64,000 nt of DNA from Acetilactobacillus jinshanensis_A (GTDB taxonomy: Bacteria; Bacillota; Bacilli; Lactobacillales; Lactobacillaceae). Location: positions 930,001 to 994,000 of the forward strand of contig CP171343.1 of the NCBI GenBank assembly GCA_043289735.1, read 5' to 3'. Below are positions 36,207 through 45,161 of the stretch, piece after piece (position 1 is the first letter of the stretch; every line of letters begins with the position of its first letter). The position numbers and the translations under genes are program-made. Below the pieces are notes generated by a model. That model did no database searches and was not told where the DNA came from. It saw nothing but the letters and a program-made list of their open reading frames with translations.

Positions 36207-36950
36207 CTACTTTAAATAATCCTTACGACTTAAGCCGTGCAACAATTCACCGTCTTTGGTGATCGAAACGGCACCGGTCTCTTCAGACACGACCACGGTT
36301 AGAGCGTCGGTCACTTCAGAAATCCCGACCGCAGCCCGGTGACGAGTCCCTAATTCCTTAGGTATCAGATCACTATGGGATAATGGTAAATAAGCAGCCG
36401 CAACCGCAATTCGATGATTTTTAATAATTACCGCACCGTCATGAAGCGGTGTGTTGGGAATAAAAATATTAATCAGTAACGCGCCGGTCACTTTGGCGTC
36501 CAGTTTAATCCCCGTTTCGATATAATCATCTAAGCCGGTATCCATCTGAATCGTTATCAAAGCCCCGATCCGTCGACGCGACATGTATTGAATTGCCGTA
36601 TCCAGGGCTTTGATCATTTGACGAGCCTTAACGTTTTCACTCTGATTATGGCTCAAATTAGAACCACGGCCCAGGTGTTCAAGCCCTCGTCTAATTTCAG
36701 GCTGAAAAATGATAATGACCGCAATAACACCCCAGTTAATGATCTGATCCATTAACCAGGAAACGGTACTTAATCCGGCATAGACGCTAACCATTTTAAT
36801 GATTGCAATAATAATGACGCCCCGAAATAACTGGACCGCTTTGGTGCCTTTAAGTAAAATAATAACTTCATAGATCAGAAACCAGATCACTAAGATATCT
36901 AAAAGGCTACTCCAATGCCCTAATAAAAATAAATAGGGTAAGCGTCCCAT
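36207..36950 (-). CDS. cdaA: Diadenylate cyclase CdaA
   Basis: Makes cyclic di-AMP from two ATP, the messenger for potassium and osmotic balance. Three N-terminal TM helices (about 12-85) are followed by the DAC domain with the catalytic DGA (171-173, PLHDGAVII) and RHR (203-205, GTRHRAAVG). Length is 247 residues, about 20-30 shorter than usual at the C-terminus, after the catalytic motifs. The frame is otherwise intact. Its regulator cdaR downstream is broken, while c-di-AMP targets such as Kup are also damaged in this window. Confidence 0.95.
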   Translation of the reverse strand: MGRLPYLFLLGHWSSLLDILVIWFLIYEVIILLKGTKAVQLFRGVIIIAIIKMVSVYAGLSTVSWLMDQIINWGVIAVIIIFQPEIRRGLEHLGRGSNLSHNQSENVKARQMIKALDTAIQYMSRRRIGALITIQMDTGLDDYIETGIKLDAKVTGALLINIFIPNTPLHDGAVIIKNHRIAVAAAYLPLSHSDLIPKELGTRHRAAVGISEVTDALTVVVSEETGAVSITKDGELLHGLSRKDYLK

Positions 36951-37064
36951 TCTTAACCACTTCCCTGCAGATCTTTATTATATCATGCTAGATATAGTGG
37001 ATTTTACTAATTGATTCTCATATAATTATGATGTGTACCATTATTAACGAATGAAGGTGAAATT

Positions 37065-37692
37065 TTGTTTAAGACCAAGATCAATCAAATTAGAACCTTT
37101 TTTATTATCTGGATGTTATTAATCGGCGCCTTCGAAGTTAATACACCGATGCACTTCTTAATTCTTAATACTTTTTTAGCCTACATCCCGATTGAGCTTA
37201 GTTTTATCTTAATCCAGCCCCGAATCAAAAATCAGCGTTTATCTTTTGGCCAATCTGGTTAATCTGGTTAATATTTTATCCCAACACGCCATATATTCTA
37301 ACGGATCTATTTCACCTTTCTTTATTAAATCCTTATAACCAAGAAGGTCTAATTAAACTTTCGACTTCCATGTGGATTAACTACACTTTTCTATTTATAA
37401 GTGCGGTCGGCTTCGCTTTAATCGGCTTTGACGGCTTAATTAAAATTTCTGGGATTCTAACCCATAAACTTAAATCACCATCTTGACGTTTCTATCGTCA
37501 GTCGGCGTTTTCATCGGCCGCTTTTTAAGGATTCACACGATTTATTTATTTATAAGCCCCCGTCTTTTTATCACCCCTTTAATTCAGATGTGGCATCCAC
37601 GAATGATGGCCTTCGTTCTGTTATTCACGTTCATTCAATTATTTATTTACTGGATTATCAATTTAATCGTGACCGACTACGATCAAGATTAA
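37065..37692 (+). pseudogene. DUF1361 membrane protein, two frameshifts
   Basis: A multi-spanning membrane protein of unknown function. Three frames join into about 209 residues: a first segment MFKTKINQIRTF with TM helices (37065-37262), a middle with the family hallmark YPNTPYILTDLFHL (about 37270-37480), and a last with SSVGVFIGRFLR and two helices (37483-37692). The first break fits T4 for T5 near 37246, the second T2 for T3 near 37485. Both are single-base losses in T runs. The start is TTG after AAGGTGA. Confidence 0.82.
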
Positions 37693-37719
37693 CGGGATTA
37701 CCTTTAATTATAAGTTAAC

Positions 37720-38607
37720 CTATTTCAAGATTCTAACTTCAGTCTGTAAATGAACTCCGCTATTTTTATAGACCTGATGCTGAACGTGATGAATCACGTT
37801 CAAATAATCCGTCGCGGTCGCATGATCAACGTTAACGATAAAGCCCGCGTGAATCCGGGAAACCTGAGCTCCACCGGATCGGTAACCCTGCAAATCGGCA
37901 TCATGAATTAACTGACCAGCATAATGGCCTTTGGGCCGCTTAAAGACGCTGCCGCACGACGGCCAAGCCAACGGTTGCTTAGAAGCTCGCTGAGCGTTAA
38001 AATTATCCATGTCCGCCTGAATTTGATTTTGATTACCAGGCTTAAGTTCAAAGGTCGCACCTAAAACGATGTCGTGATTTTCCTGAATAACGCTGTGACG
38101 GTAGCTAAATTTTAACTGCTGATTGGTCAGCGTCTTGATTTGACCCGCATCGGTTAAGACCTGTGCGGATTCAACCACCTGACTGGTACTCCCACCGTAA
38201 GCACCGGCGTTCATAAAGACGGCGCCGCCAACGCTACCGGGAATCCCAGCTGCAAATGCCAAGCCGGATAAGGAATGCTGGCAAGCAAGCACTGATACGT
38301 CAATAATGGGCACGCCGGCCCCGGCAACGATTTCGTTACCCGACAAATGATATTGATTCAATTTGGTCAAGATCATTACAAGGCCTTTAATCCCGTTATC
38401 ACTTATGATCAAATTACTGGCGTTGCCCAACGTGGTCACCGGTAAACGATGATCCTTAGCATAACTTACTAATTGCTTAACTTGCTGAATCGTCTGCGGA
38501 AAAGCTAAATATTCGGCTCGACCGCCGGTTTTGGTAAAGGTATACTTCGATAACGGTTCGTTTTTTAAAATTTCGATTTGGTTTAAGCTTATGCTACGAT
38601 TATTCAT
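37720..38607 (-). CDS. murB: UDP-N-acetylmuramate dehydrogenase MurB
   Basis: An FAD enzyme that reduces UDP-GlcNAc-enolpyruvate to UDP-MurNAc in the cytoplasm. The 295-residue protein has the FAD-binding TTLGNASNLIISDNGIKG and GIPGSVGGAVFMNAGAYGG, the substrate segment WPSCGSVFKRP with the catalytic serine, and the C-terminal HAGFIVN. This is the shorter type II MurB common in Firmicutes. A single gene on this strand, convergent with DUF1361 and divergent from the exonuclease gene. The frame is intact. Confidence 0.97.
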   Translation of the reverse strand: MNNRSISLNQIEILKNEPLSKYTFTKTGGRAEYLAFPQTIQQVKQLVSYAKDHRLPVTTLGNASNLIISDNGIKGLVMILTKLNQYHLSGNEIVAGAGVPIIDVSVLACQHSLSGLAFAAGIPGSVGGAVFMNAGAYGGSTSQVVESAQVLTDAGQIKTLTNQQLKFSYRHSVIQENHDIVLGATFELKPGNQNQIQADMDNFNAQRASKQPLAWPSCGSVFKRPKGHYAGQLIHDADLQGYRSGGAQVSRIHAGFIVNVDHATATDYLNVIHHVQHQVYKNSGVHLQTEVRILK

Positions 38608-38681
38608 GATTAATCATCTCTCGTAAATTTTATAACGTCCTTAATTTTAACACGGAACTAAATTGAGGATGATATTTACAG

Positions 38682-39218
38682 ATGAACTTCATAGCAATTG
38701 ATTTTGAAACGGCTAACCGCCAACGGGCTAGCGCATGTTCATTAGCTTTGACCTTCGTTAAAAAGGATCAAATCGTTGATAACCTATATTCGTTAATTAA
38801 TCCCCAGGTTCCGTTCGCCTGGCAGAACACCAAGGTCAACGGCATTCACAGCCAAGACGTCCAAAACGCACCGACGTTTCCGGAACTATGGAAAGTCATC
38901 AAGCCGTTCTTTACCCACAACCAATTAATCGTGGCCCATAATAATAACTTCGACAACGCCGTTCTGTGCGATAGTATAGATCGGTATCAAATTAAACAGC
39001 CCAGATATTTAGCCTTAGACACTTTACGTTCGACCCGTAAACTTTATCCATCGTTGCCCAACTATCGATTAGAAACCGTTTGTAAGGCATTAGGATTTCA
39101 GCTAAAGCATCATCACAACGCCTTAAGCGATAGCGTCGCCTGCGCCGAAATTTTAATTCATGAACATCGGCAGTTTGGTGATTCACTAATTAAGCCGTTC
39201 GTACAGGTTATTAATTAA
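38682..39218 (+). CDS. DnaQ-like 3'-5' exonuclease (DEDD family)
   Basis: A 178-residue stand-alone exonuclease domain like the DNA polymerase III epsilon chain. Motif I is IAIDFET (Asp7, Glu9), motif II is HNNNFDNAVL, and motif III is HHHNALSDSVACAEI, giving the DEDDh set. It may trim DNA in repair or be a nuclease of small nucleic acids; the exact substrate is not known. It has a short SD, and is isolated between murB and the acetyltransferase. Confidence 0.92.
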   Translation: MNFIAIDFETANRQRASACSLALTFVKKDQIVDNLYSLINPQVPFAWQNTKVNGIHSQDVQNAPTFPELWKVIKPFFTHNQLIVAHNNNFDNAVLCDSIDRYQIKQPRYLALDTLRSTRKLYPSLPNYRLETVCKALGFQLKHHHNALSDSVACAEILIHEHRQFGDSLIKPFVQVIN

Positions 39219-39225
39219 CTAAATT

Positions 39226-39260
39226 AAAAGTGGTTAAGAATTTATTTCTTAATCACTTTT
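39226..39260. terminator. Bidirectional intrinsic terminator between the exonuclease and acetyltransferase genes
   Basis: A near-perfect 14-15 bp stem (AAAAGTGGTTAAGAA with TTTCTTAATCACTTTT, one mismatch) has flanking A and T runs in both directions. It overlaps the 3' end of the acetyltransferase gene. Confidence 0.8.
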
Positions 39261-39744
39261 TTGCTAATTTTCATTTCCTGAGCCATCAGAGCGTGGCCCC
39301 GAAGCCAAATCGTTTTAACGAATCTAAAGCCGCACTTCCGGTAAACGTGGACGGCCGCCTGGTTACGGTTCTCGACCGTTAAAAATAACGTCGTTAAATG
39401 ACTGAAGGTCTTGAACCAGCGAATCGCTTCCTGAACCAAACGGGTCCCGAGGCCTAGGTTCCAGTACCGTTTTTCAACGGCGACGCCTAGTTCGCCGATG
39501 CCGGACTTGACCTCCTGGACCGTTACCAGACCGACGTCCCGGTCTGCCGACTTAATCAGAATGATCACGTTACCTAACGTGTGATTGATTAGGTCAATCT
39601 GTTGACCTTCGCGATCGACCGAGATCTTGGACCAGTTCGGGTCGATAGTCACGGTCCTGGTCTCACGCGATAGCCGGCCGGTCAGCTTTAAAATCCCGGC
39701 GGCGTCCTGCGGATCAGCAGTTTTAATCGTAAATTGGGCTGCAT
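39242..39744 (-). pseudogene. GNAT-family acetyltransferase, frameshift just after the start
   Basis: A GCN5-related N-acetyltransferase. ATG 39744 lies directly after the tsaE stop but its frame ends after about 18 codons. Adding one C to the CCC run near 39737 gives MQPQFTIKTADPQDAAGIL, which continues into the long frame: the acetyl-CoA loop reads AVEKRYWNLGLGTRLVQEAI, then NRNQAAVHVYRKCGF. As it stands an internal GTG at 39652 could start a 136-aa product lacking the first strand and helix. GNAT next to pta-tsaE is the usual lactobacillar order. Confidence 0.83.
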
Positions 39745-39746
39745 TT

Positions 39747-40211
39747 TTACTTTAAAGCCTTCTTGATCACGTCTTCAAAGTGTTTACCGTGCGGTTCAAA
39801 GTAAAGGGTCCTAAAGTTATCGCCTTTTGAATCATCCCGACGAAAGACGATCCGTAAGTTTTTCGCCGGTAATTCATCGGCAACGAACTTTGACCATTCA
39901 ACCACGTTGATCCCGTTGCCGTTAAAGTATTCTTCCAGGCCGAGATCTTCACCGCTGCCGTCGTCTAAACGGTAAGCATCCATATGATAGAGCGGGACCC
40001 GACCCTCTTTATATTCACGAATAATCACGTAGGTGGGGCTCAAAATCGGCCGCTTAATCCCCAGGCCTTTAGCGAGGCCCTTGGTAAAGGTCGTCTTACC
40101 CGCGCCTAAATCACCGTCCAGTAACAGAACGTCCGGCGGATTAAGGTACGGCGCGATCTTTTTACCGATCACATGCGTCTGTTCTGCATTTTTTGATTCT
40201 AGCTTCAGCAT
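39747..40211 (-). CDS. tsaE: tRNA t6A synthesis ATPase TsaE (from its internal start)
   Basis: TsaE works with TsaB, TsaC and TsaD to make N6-threonylcarbamoyladenosine at A37 of ANN-decoding tRNAs. The native start is probably ATG 40211, after GTGGTGAT, giving 154 residues. Walker A is DGDLGAGKTTFTKGLAKGLG, then SPTYVIIREY and YHMDAYRL, conserved TsaE segments. The reading frame is also open through from pta upstream (see the fusion entry), so the protein may be made separately, as a fusion, or both. Confidence 0.92.
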   Translation of the reverse strand: MLKLESKNAEQTHVIGKKIAPYLNPPDVLLLDGDLGAGKTTFTKGLAKGLGIKRPILSPTYVIIREYKEGRVPLYHMDAYRLDDGSGEDLGLEEYFNGNGINVVEWSKFVADELPAKNLRIVFRRDDSKGDNFRTLYFEPHGKHFEDVIKKALK

Positions 40212-41204
40212 TTTTATCACCACGATTAAGTTAATCGACTGCAAAGCGTTAATCACGGCAACCCGATAGACGTCTTCGGCACTGCAGCCCCGCGACAGAT
40301 CGGACACTGGATACTTCAAGCCTTGTAAAATCGGGCCTAAAGCGGCGTAACCGCCTAAGCGCTGGACTAACTTGTAACCGATATTACCGGACTGCAGTTC
40401 CGGAAAGATCAGTACGTTAGCGTGGCCGGCGACTTTAGATTCCGGGGCCTTTAATTTAGCGACTTCGGGAACTAAAGCGGCGTCCAGCTGCATCTCACCG
40501 TCGACCGGCAACTCCGGCGCCTTTTGACGCGTTAACTTAGTGGCCTTTTGAACGTTAGTCACCATGGGTCCCTTAGCGGATCCCTTGGTCGAAAAGCTCA
40601 GCATGGCCACCTTAGGATCAATGCCAAACATCTTAGCGGTCCTGGCGCTTTCGATCGCCACTTCGCTCATGGCGTCAGCGTTCAAGGTCAAGTTAATGGC
40701 ACAGTCCGCAAAAACGTAACGTTTAGCACCTTTAATCATCAGAAAAGCTCCGCTCACCCGTTTAACACCGGGCTTGGTTTTAATAATCTGTAAAGCGGGC
40801 CGAACGGTATCGGCGGTCGGGTGAATAGCACCGGACACCATTCCGTCGGCTAATTGCATATACACCAGCATGGTTCCGAAGTAATTCGGATCCTGTAACC
40901 ACTGTTTAGCTTGGTCCCGGGTCGTTTTCCCGTGCCGCCGTTTTACCAAACTATTCAGCATCTTTTGATAAGCCTTTGGCGGATAATTATTAATATCAAT
41001 AATCTTAACGCCACTTAAATTCAAATTATTTTGCTTAGCAACGGCCTTAATCTTATCAGCAGATCCCAACAAAATGGGTTGGATTAAGTGGTCGTCAGCT
41101 AACTTAACGGCTGCTGATAAGACCCTAGCATCGGTCCCTTCCGGAAACACGATCTTCTTGTGATGGCTCTTAACTTTGTTTTTTAAATGATCGAAAAGAC
41201 TCAA
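39747..41204 (-). CDS. pta: Phosphate acetyltransferase fused in frame to TsaE
   Basis: Residues 1 to about 325 are Pta, which interconverts acetyl-CoA and acetyl phosphate: VFPEGTDARVLSA, DGMVSGAIHPTADTVRPALQ, FADCAINLTLNADAM and the terminal PVSDLSRGCSAEDVY. Instead of stopping after about INALQSIN, the frame runs through INLIVVIKMLKLE into TsaE, for 485 residues. Removing one A near AAC-TTA would restore a TAA stop, so the fusion may come from one inserted base. The SD and ATG of tsaE are kept. The start is TTG 41204 with a strong GGAGG, 2 bp after the ung stop. Confidence 0.9.
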   Translation of the reverse strand: MSLFDHLKNKVKSHHKKIVFPEGTDARVLSAAVKLADDHLIQPILLGSADKIKAVAKQNNLNLSGVKIIDINNYPPKAYQKMLNSLVKRRHGKTTRDQAKQWLQDPNYFGTMLVYMQLADGMVSGAIHPTADTVRPALQIIKTKPGVKRVSGAFLMIKGAKRYVFADCAINLTLNADAMSEVAIESARTAKMFGIDPKVAMLSFSTKGSAKGPMVTNVQKATKLTRQKAPELPVDGEMQLDAALVPEVAKLKAPESKVAGHANVLIFPELQSGNIGYKLVQRLGGYAALGPILQGLKYPVSDLSRGCSAEDVYRVAVINALQSINLIVVIKMLKLESKNAEQTHVIGKKIAPYLNPPDVLLLDGDLGAGKTTFTKGLAKGLGIKRPILSPTYVIIREYKEGRVPLYHMDAYRLDDGSGEDLGLEEYFNGNGINVVEWSKFVADELPAKNLRIVFRRDDSKGDNFRTLYFEPHGKHFEDVIKKALK

Positions 41205-41206
41205 AA

Positions 41207-41920
41207 TTATGCCTCCAAATCTTTCTTAACTTCAGACATCGAAACGTGTTCTGGTAATTGCCAGTCAATCGGCTTTTCACCTAACGCCTTTAAAGCTTCG
41301 TTCGTTTTGGAGAACGGCCGCGAGCCAAAGAAACCCCGGTTAGCTGATAACGGACTTGGGTGCGCCGACTGAAGAACCACGTTTTTAGTCGTATCGATCA
41401 GCTTGGTCTTATTCCGAGCGGCGCGGCCCCATAAGATAAAGATTACCGGCTTTTTACGTTCCGACAGCTTTTGAATCGCAGCATCGGTCAAACGTTCCCA
41501 GCCTTTGCCTTTATGGGAAAAGGCTGCACCGTTTCGAACGGTCAGAACCGAGTTCAAAAGCAGGACGCCTTCTTTGGCCCATTTAACTAAGCAGCCGTGA
41601 TGAACCGGCTTAATGCCTAGATCGTTATAGAGTTCCTTATAAATATTCTGCAAGGACGGCGGAACCTTAACGCCGGGCATAACGGAAAAACTTAAGCCCT
41701 GGGCTTGATGCGGTTCATGGTAAGGATCCTGGCCTAAGATAACGACCTTGACCTTATTGAACGGGGTCAATTTAAAAGCTTCAAAAATGTTATCCATTGA
41801 CGGATGAATATAATGATTATTATATTCGTTAACTAAAAAGACCCGTAACCGCTGATAATATTCCTTTTCAAATTCAGGCTTTAAAACGTCCCACCAATCA
41901 TTATCGATAAAACGCTGCAT
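41207..41920 (-). CDS. ung: Uracil-DNA glycosylase
   Basis: Removes uracil from DNA, the first step of base excision repair. The start is ATG 41920 with SD GAGAGGTG, giving 237 residues; the longer frame from 41959 has no SD. Motifs are VVILGQDPYHEPHQAQGLSFSV with the catalytic aspartate, LLLNSVLTVR, and SAHPSPLSA with the DNA-contact histidine. Typical family-1 UNG length. Lies between smpB and pta, all minus strand. Confidence 0.97.
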   Translation of the reverse strand: MQRFIDNDWWDVLKPEFEKEYYQRLRVFLVNEYNNHYIHPSMDNIFEAFKLTPFNKVKVVILGQDPYHEPHQAQGLSFSVMPGVKVPPSLQNIYKELYNDLGIKPVHHGCLVKWAKEGVLLLNSVLTVRNGAAFSHKGKGWERLTDAAIQKLSERKKPVIFILWGRAARNKTKLIDTTKNVVLQSAHPSPLSANRGFFGSRPFSKTNEALKALGEKPIDWQLPEHVSMSEVKKDLEA

Positions 41921-41955
41921 GTTTACACCTCTCAGATAATTATTCATACTAAAAT

Positions 41956-42390
41956 TCAATAGTGTTTCATATACCTTGCAACTTCACGTTTTTCAGCACG
42001 TTTCTTAATAGCGGCTCGCTTATCATACTCATGTTTACCTTTAGCGACGCCGATCAAAACTTTTGCAAAGCCGTGCTTGATATAAATCTTTAAAGGAATT
42101 AGGGTAATTCCCTTCTTTTGCACGGCATTGCCCATCCGGCGAATTTCACGCTTATGCAGAAGTAACTTTCGATCCCGGCGAGGATTAACGTTATAAATAT
42201 TACCTTCGGCGTAGGGACTGATGTGAACGTTTTCTAAATAAGCCTGACCGTTGATAATCCGGGCAAAGCCGTCCTTTAAATTGACCCGGTGATCACGAAT
42301 CGACTTAATTTCGGTTCCCTTTAAAGAGATCCCGGCTTCGTAAGTCTGTAAAATCGAATAATCATGGCGGGCCCGGCGATTTTGAGCCAT
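41956..42390 (-). CDS. smpB: SsrA-binding protein SmpB
   Basis: Binds tmRNA and brings it to stalled ribosomes for trans-translation. The 144-residue product has the family core HDYSILQTYEAGISLKGTEIKSIR, LENVHISPY, RKLLLHKREI and a basic tail. ATG 42390 has only a weak SD. In-frame codons upstream (KRHFKNRNL) resemble the usual N-terminal tail but have no start codon, so about 8-10 residues may be missing or the start is unusual. It follows rnr closely, as in other lactobacilli. Confidence 0.95.
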   Translation of the reverse strand: MAQNRRARHDYSILQTYEAGISLKGTEIKSIRDHRVNLKDGFARIINGQAYLENVHISPYAEGNIYNVNPRRDRKLLLHKREIRRMGNAVQKKGITLIPLKIYIKHGFAKVLIGVAKGKHEYDKRAAIKKRAEKREVARYMKHY

Positions 42391-42422
42391 TAAATTACGG
42401 TTCTTAAAATGACGTTTTAATC

Positions 42423-44732
42423 TTAACGATTTCCATGATTTCCACGATGGAATTTACCATGATGAAAACCGTGGGATTTATGATTATTATTAGCATGATT
42501 ACCATTGTGACCGTGGAAATGATTATTGAAATGGCGGTGACCACGGTGCTGCCTTGGAGGCAAAATGTTGGTCTTCGGAGCGTCTTCAGGATCCACGACC
42601 GTAAAGTCAATCTGACTCTGGTCAACGTCGACGTGAATAACCTTGACCTTAATCGGCTGACCGATTCGGTAGGTTCGACGAGTATGAACCCCAACTAAGG
42701 CCATGTACTTATCAACGTACTTATAAAAGTCATCGTTCATTCGGCTAATGTGAACCAAGCCTTCGATGGTGTTCGGCAACTGAATGAACATCCCGAACTT
42801 CATAACGGAACTAACGGTGGCGTTAAAGGTTTCACCGATATGATCAGCCATGTATTCGGCTTCCTTCATGGAATCGGTGTCCCGTTCGGTCTGAACTTCA
42901 CGGACTTCACATTCGGACGAATGATCGGCAATCGCTGATAAAGCACCGCCAAAATGAGCTTTGGATTGCTCATTAATTCCGTGCTCACCATAATAATGAA
43001 TCATGCGGTTGACCATCGTATCCGGATAACGACGAATCGGCGAAGTAAAGTGGGTATAGTACTTCATTGCTAAGCCGAAATGACCTAATTCCTGGTCGGT
43101 ATAACGGGCTTTTTGCATACAACGAAGCATCATGACCGAAATGACCGGTTCCTGCGGAGTTCCGGCAACCTTATCCAGAATCTTCTGGAAGGTCTTCGGT
43201 TTAATGTGATGACGTAAATCACCGTGGACTTCAATTCCTAAGACGTTCAAGAGATTAATAAAGTCCTTAACTTTGGTCTTATCCGGATTTTCGTGGACAC
43301 GGTAAATAAACGGAACGTGCTTGTTACAATAAGTCTTCGCAACCGTTTCGTTGGCAGCTAGCATCATGGATTCGACCATTCGTTCACCAACGCCACGGTG
43401 ACGAACCCGAACGTCAATCGGGTGGCCCTTCTTATCCACGATGATCTCGGGTTCCGGATTATCGAACGAAATGGCGCCTAAACGCTGACGGTGCTTCAAA
43501 AGAATGCGGTGTAACTGAGCCATGGTTTCTAACATGGGAACGACGTCCGCAAACTTCTTGCGCATCACCGGATCGTGCTTTTCTAAAATGGCGTTGACTT
43601 CGTTATAGGTCATCCGGTGATCGGATCGCATGTAACTCGGATGAATTCGGCTCTTAACGATGTGGCCCTGCGGAGTAATTTCCATTTCACAGCTCATGCA
43701 AAGCCGTAGTTTACCTTCAAACAACGAACAGATTCCGTTAGATAACCGACGCGGCAACATCGGAATGACCCGATCCGTTAAGTAAACGGAAGTCCCTCGC
43801 TTAAAGGCTTCTTTATCAATGGCGCTGCCGGGCTTAACGTAATGACCGACATCGGCAATGTGAACTCCTAAATGAAAATTACCGTTCGGCAACTTCCAAG
43901 CGGTTCCGGCATCATCTAAATCTTTCGAATCATCACCATCAATCGTAATCAATTTTTGATTGGTAATGTCTTCACGGCCCTTTAATTCAGCTTTCGTAAC
44001 GTGATCCGGAATGGCGTCGGCTTCCTGCAAAACGTTTTCAGGAAACTGGGACGGAACCTTATGAGCATAAACGATCTGTAAAATATCGATCCCGGGATCA
44101 TCAACGCTGCCGATAATTTCTTTAGCAACGCCCACCATATAATCAGGGTGGTCATCGTTCGGGTATTCGGTAATGTCAGCGGTAATTACTTCACCCGGCG
44201 TCGGCTTTAAGCCGACGTCGTTAACGTAAAAGGCAAGACCCTGCAGTTTATGGTCCTTTAATTTAATCTGACCGTAATATTTGTCATCATCAGATTTTTC
44301 AAAGGCACCCACCACCTGGGTGTAGCTACGCTCTTTGATCTTATCGACGATTCCTTCGGGACCCTTTTTAGAACCGGGTTCGGCGGGCCGTAAAATCCGC
44401 ATCTCGACCACATCGCCGTTCATCGCGTGCTGGGTATGATCCGGCGCAATGTAAGCATCCGGCAGCGTATCATCGTAACGAACGAAACCGAAGCCCTTGG
44501 GATTAGCACTAAAGGTACCTTCTAGTTCTAATTTGGTCGGGTTGATATGAAACTGATCCTTATTAACGATGATCATATCTTCACGTTCCAGTTCCGCAAT
44601 CACGGGAACGATCATTTTAAAGGCTGCCGATCCAGAGTAACCTAGCTGCCGAGCAATCTTCTCAACGGTAAAGTCTTCTTTGGGATAGCCCCTTAAAACG
44701 TTAATAATATTATTTTTTAAATTACTGTCCAA
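42423..44732 (-). CDS. rnr: Ribonuclease R
   Basis: A processive 3'-5' exoribonuclease for structured RNA. Length is 769 residues. The order is an N-terminal winged helix, cold-shock domains (GTFSANPKGFGFVRY), the RNB catalytic domain with ITIDGDDSKDLDDA and the SVYLTDRVIPMLP segment, then an S1 domain (SVMKFGMFIQLPNTIEGLVHIS). The C-terminal 48 residues are rich in His, Asn and Gly instead of the usual Lys-rich tail. The start is TTG 44732 after GAGGAA. The gene lies between secG and smpB, the conserved order. The frame is intact. Confidence 0.97.
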   Translation of the reverse strand: MDSNLKNNIINVLRGYPKEDFTVEKIARQLGYSGSAAFKMIVPVIAELEREDMIIVNKDQFHINPTKLELEGTFSANPKGFGFVRYDDTLPDAYIAPDHTQHAMNGDVVEMRILRPAEPGSKKGPEGIVDKIKERSYTQVVGAFEKSDDDKYYGQIKLKDHKLQGLAFYVNDVGLKPTPGEVITADITEYPNDDHPDYMVGVAKEIIGSVDDPGIDILQIVYAHKVPSQFPENVLQEADAIPDHVTKAELKGREDITNQKLITIDGDDSKDLDDAGTAWKLPNGNFHLGVHIADVGHYVKPGSAIDKEAFKRGTSVYLTDRVIPMLPRRLSNGICSLFEGKLRLCMSCEMEITPQGHIVKSRIHPSYMRSDHRMTYNEVNAILEKHDPVMRKKFADVVPMLETMAQLHRILLKHRQRLGAISFDNPEPEIIVDKKGHPIDVRVRHRGVGERMVESMMLAANETVAKTYCNKHVPFIYRVHENPDKTKVKDFINLLNVLGIEVHGDLRHHIKPKTFQKILDKVAGTPQEPVISVMMLRCMQKARYTDQELGHFGLAMKYYTHFTSPIRRYPDTMVNRMIHYYGEHGINEQSKAHFGGALSAIADHSSECEVREVQTERDTDSMKEAEYMADHIGETFNATVSSVMKFGMFIQLPNTIEGLVHISRMNDDFYKYVDKYMALVGVHTRRTYRIGQPIKVKVIHVDVDQSQIDFTVVDPEDAPKTNILPPRQHRGHRHFNNHFHGHNGNHANNNHKSHGFHHGKFHRGNHGNR

Positions 44733-44800
44733 AATTAATTCCTCATTAAATTTTTCAAATTTTACTTAAATTATTTACTAAATCAAAATACGATTATTAA

Positions 44801-44828
44801 AAAATCCCCTGACTCATTTTCCAGGGGA
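44801..44828 (-). terminator. Intrinsic terminator between secG and rnr
   Basis: TCCCCTG pairs with CAGGGGA across a 10-base loop and is followed by TTTTTT on the minus strand, 10 bp after the secG stop. rnr therefore needs read-through or its own promoter in the short gap. Confidence 0.85.
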
Positions 44829-44837
44829 CCCACTTAG

Positions 44838-45071
44838 TTAATTTGCTGATAACCATGCTAAAGCTAATGCCGCTGCAAAGAAAATCACGCCTAAAATAAC
44901 GGTGACCTTCTGCATAAAGCCTTCAAATCCACGCGATTTATGGGAAAATAAATTATTACCGCCACCGGTTAATGATGACATGGCACTATTGGTCTTAGCG
45001 GGCTGCATTAAAACCGCAATAATAATTAAGACGCTATCAATTAAGATTACGGACATAAAAAAGTTATACAA
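44838..45071 (-). CDS. secG: Protein translocase subunit SecG
   Basis: A small partner of SecYE in protein export. The 77-residue protein has two TM helices (about 5-24 and 54-74) and the conserved loop MSSLTGGGNNLFSHKSRGFE between them. Start TTG 45071 follows AGGGGG at 8 bases; the next in-frame ATG is 15 bp further on. Its position before rnr and smpB is standard for lactobacilli. Confidence 0.95.
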   Translation of the reverse strand: MYNFFMSVILIDSVLIIIAVLMQPAKTNSAMSSLTGGGNNLFSHKSRGFEGFMQKVTVILGVIFFAAALALAWLSAN

Positions 45072-45161
45072 ATCATTGCCCCCTAAAGGCTCGATATTAA
45101 GATTTAGTATATACCATAAACTTTATCATATCATTCAAATAAATTTCAAATTAATTATAAT

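Noticed and set aside
37255..37275. A 9-bp direct repeat (CTGGTTAAT) in the DUF1361 gene
   Set aside because: It encodes a natural WLIWLI repeat of a TM helix once the frame is restored, so it is not evidence of a mobile element or slippage.
42435..42698. Plus-strand ORF opposite the 3' end of rnr and a minus-strand ORF at 42404-42694
   Set aside because: Both are low-complexity shadows of the His/Asn/Gly-rich rnr tail, with no SD and no family match.
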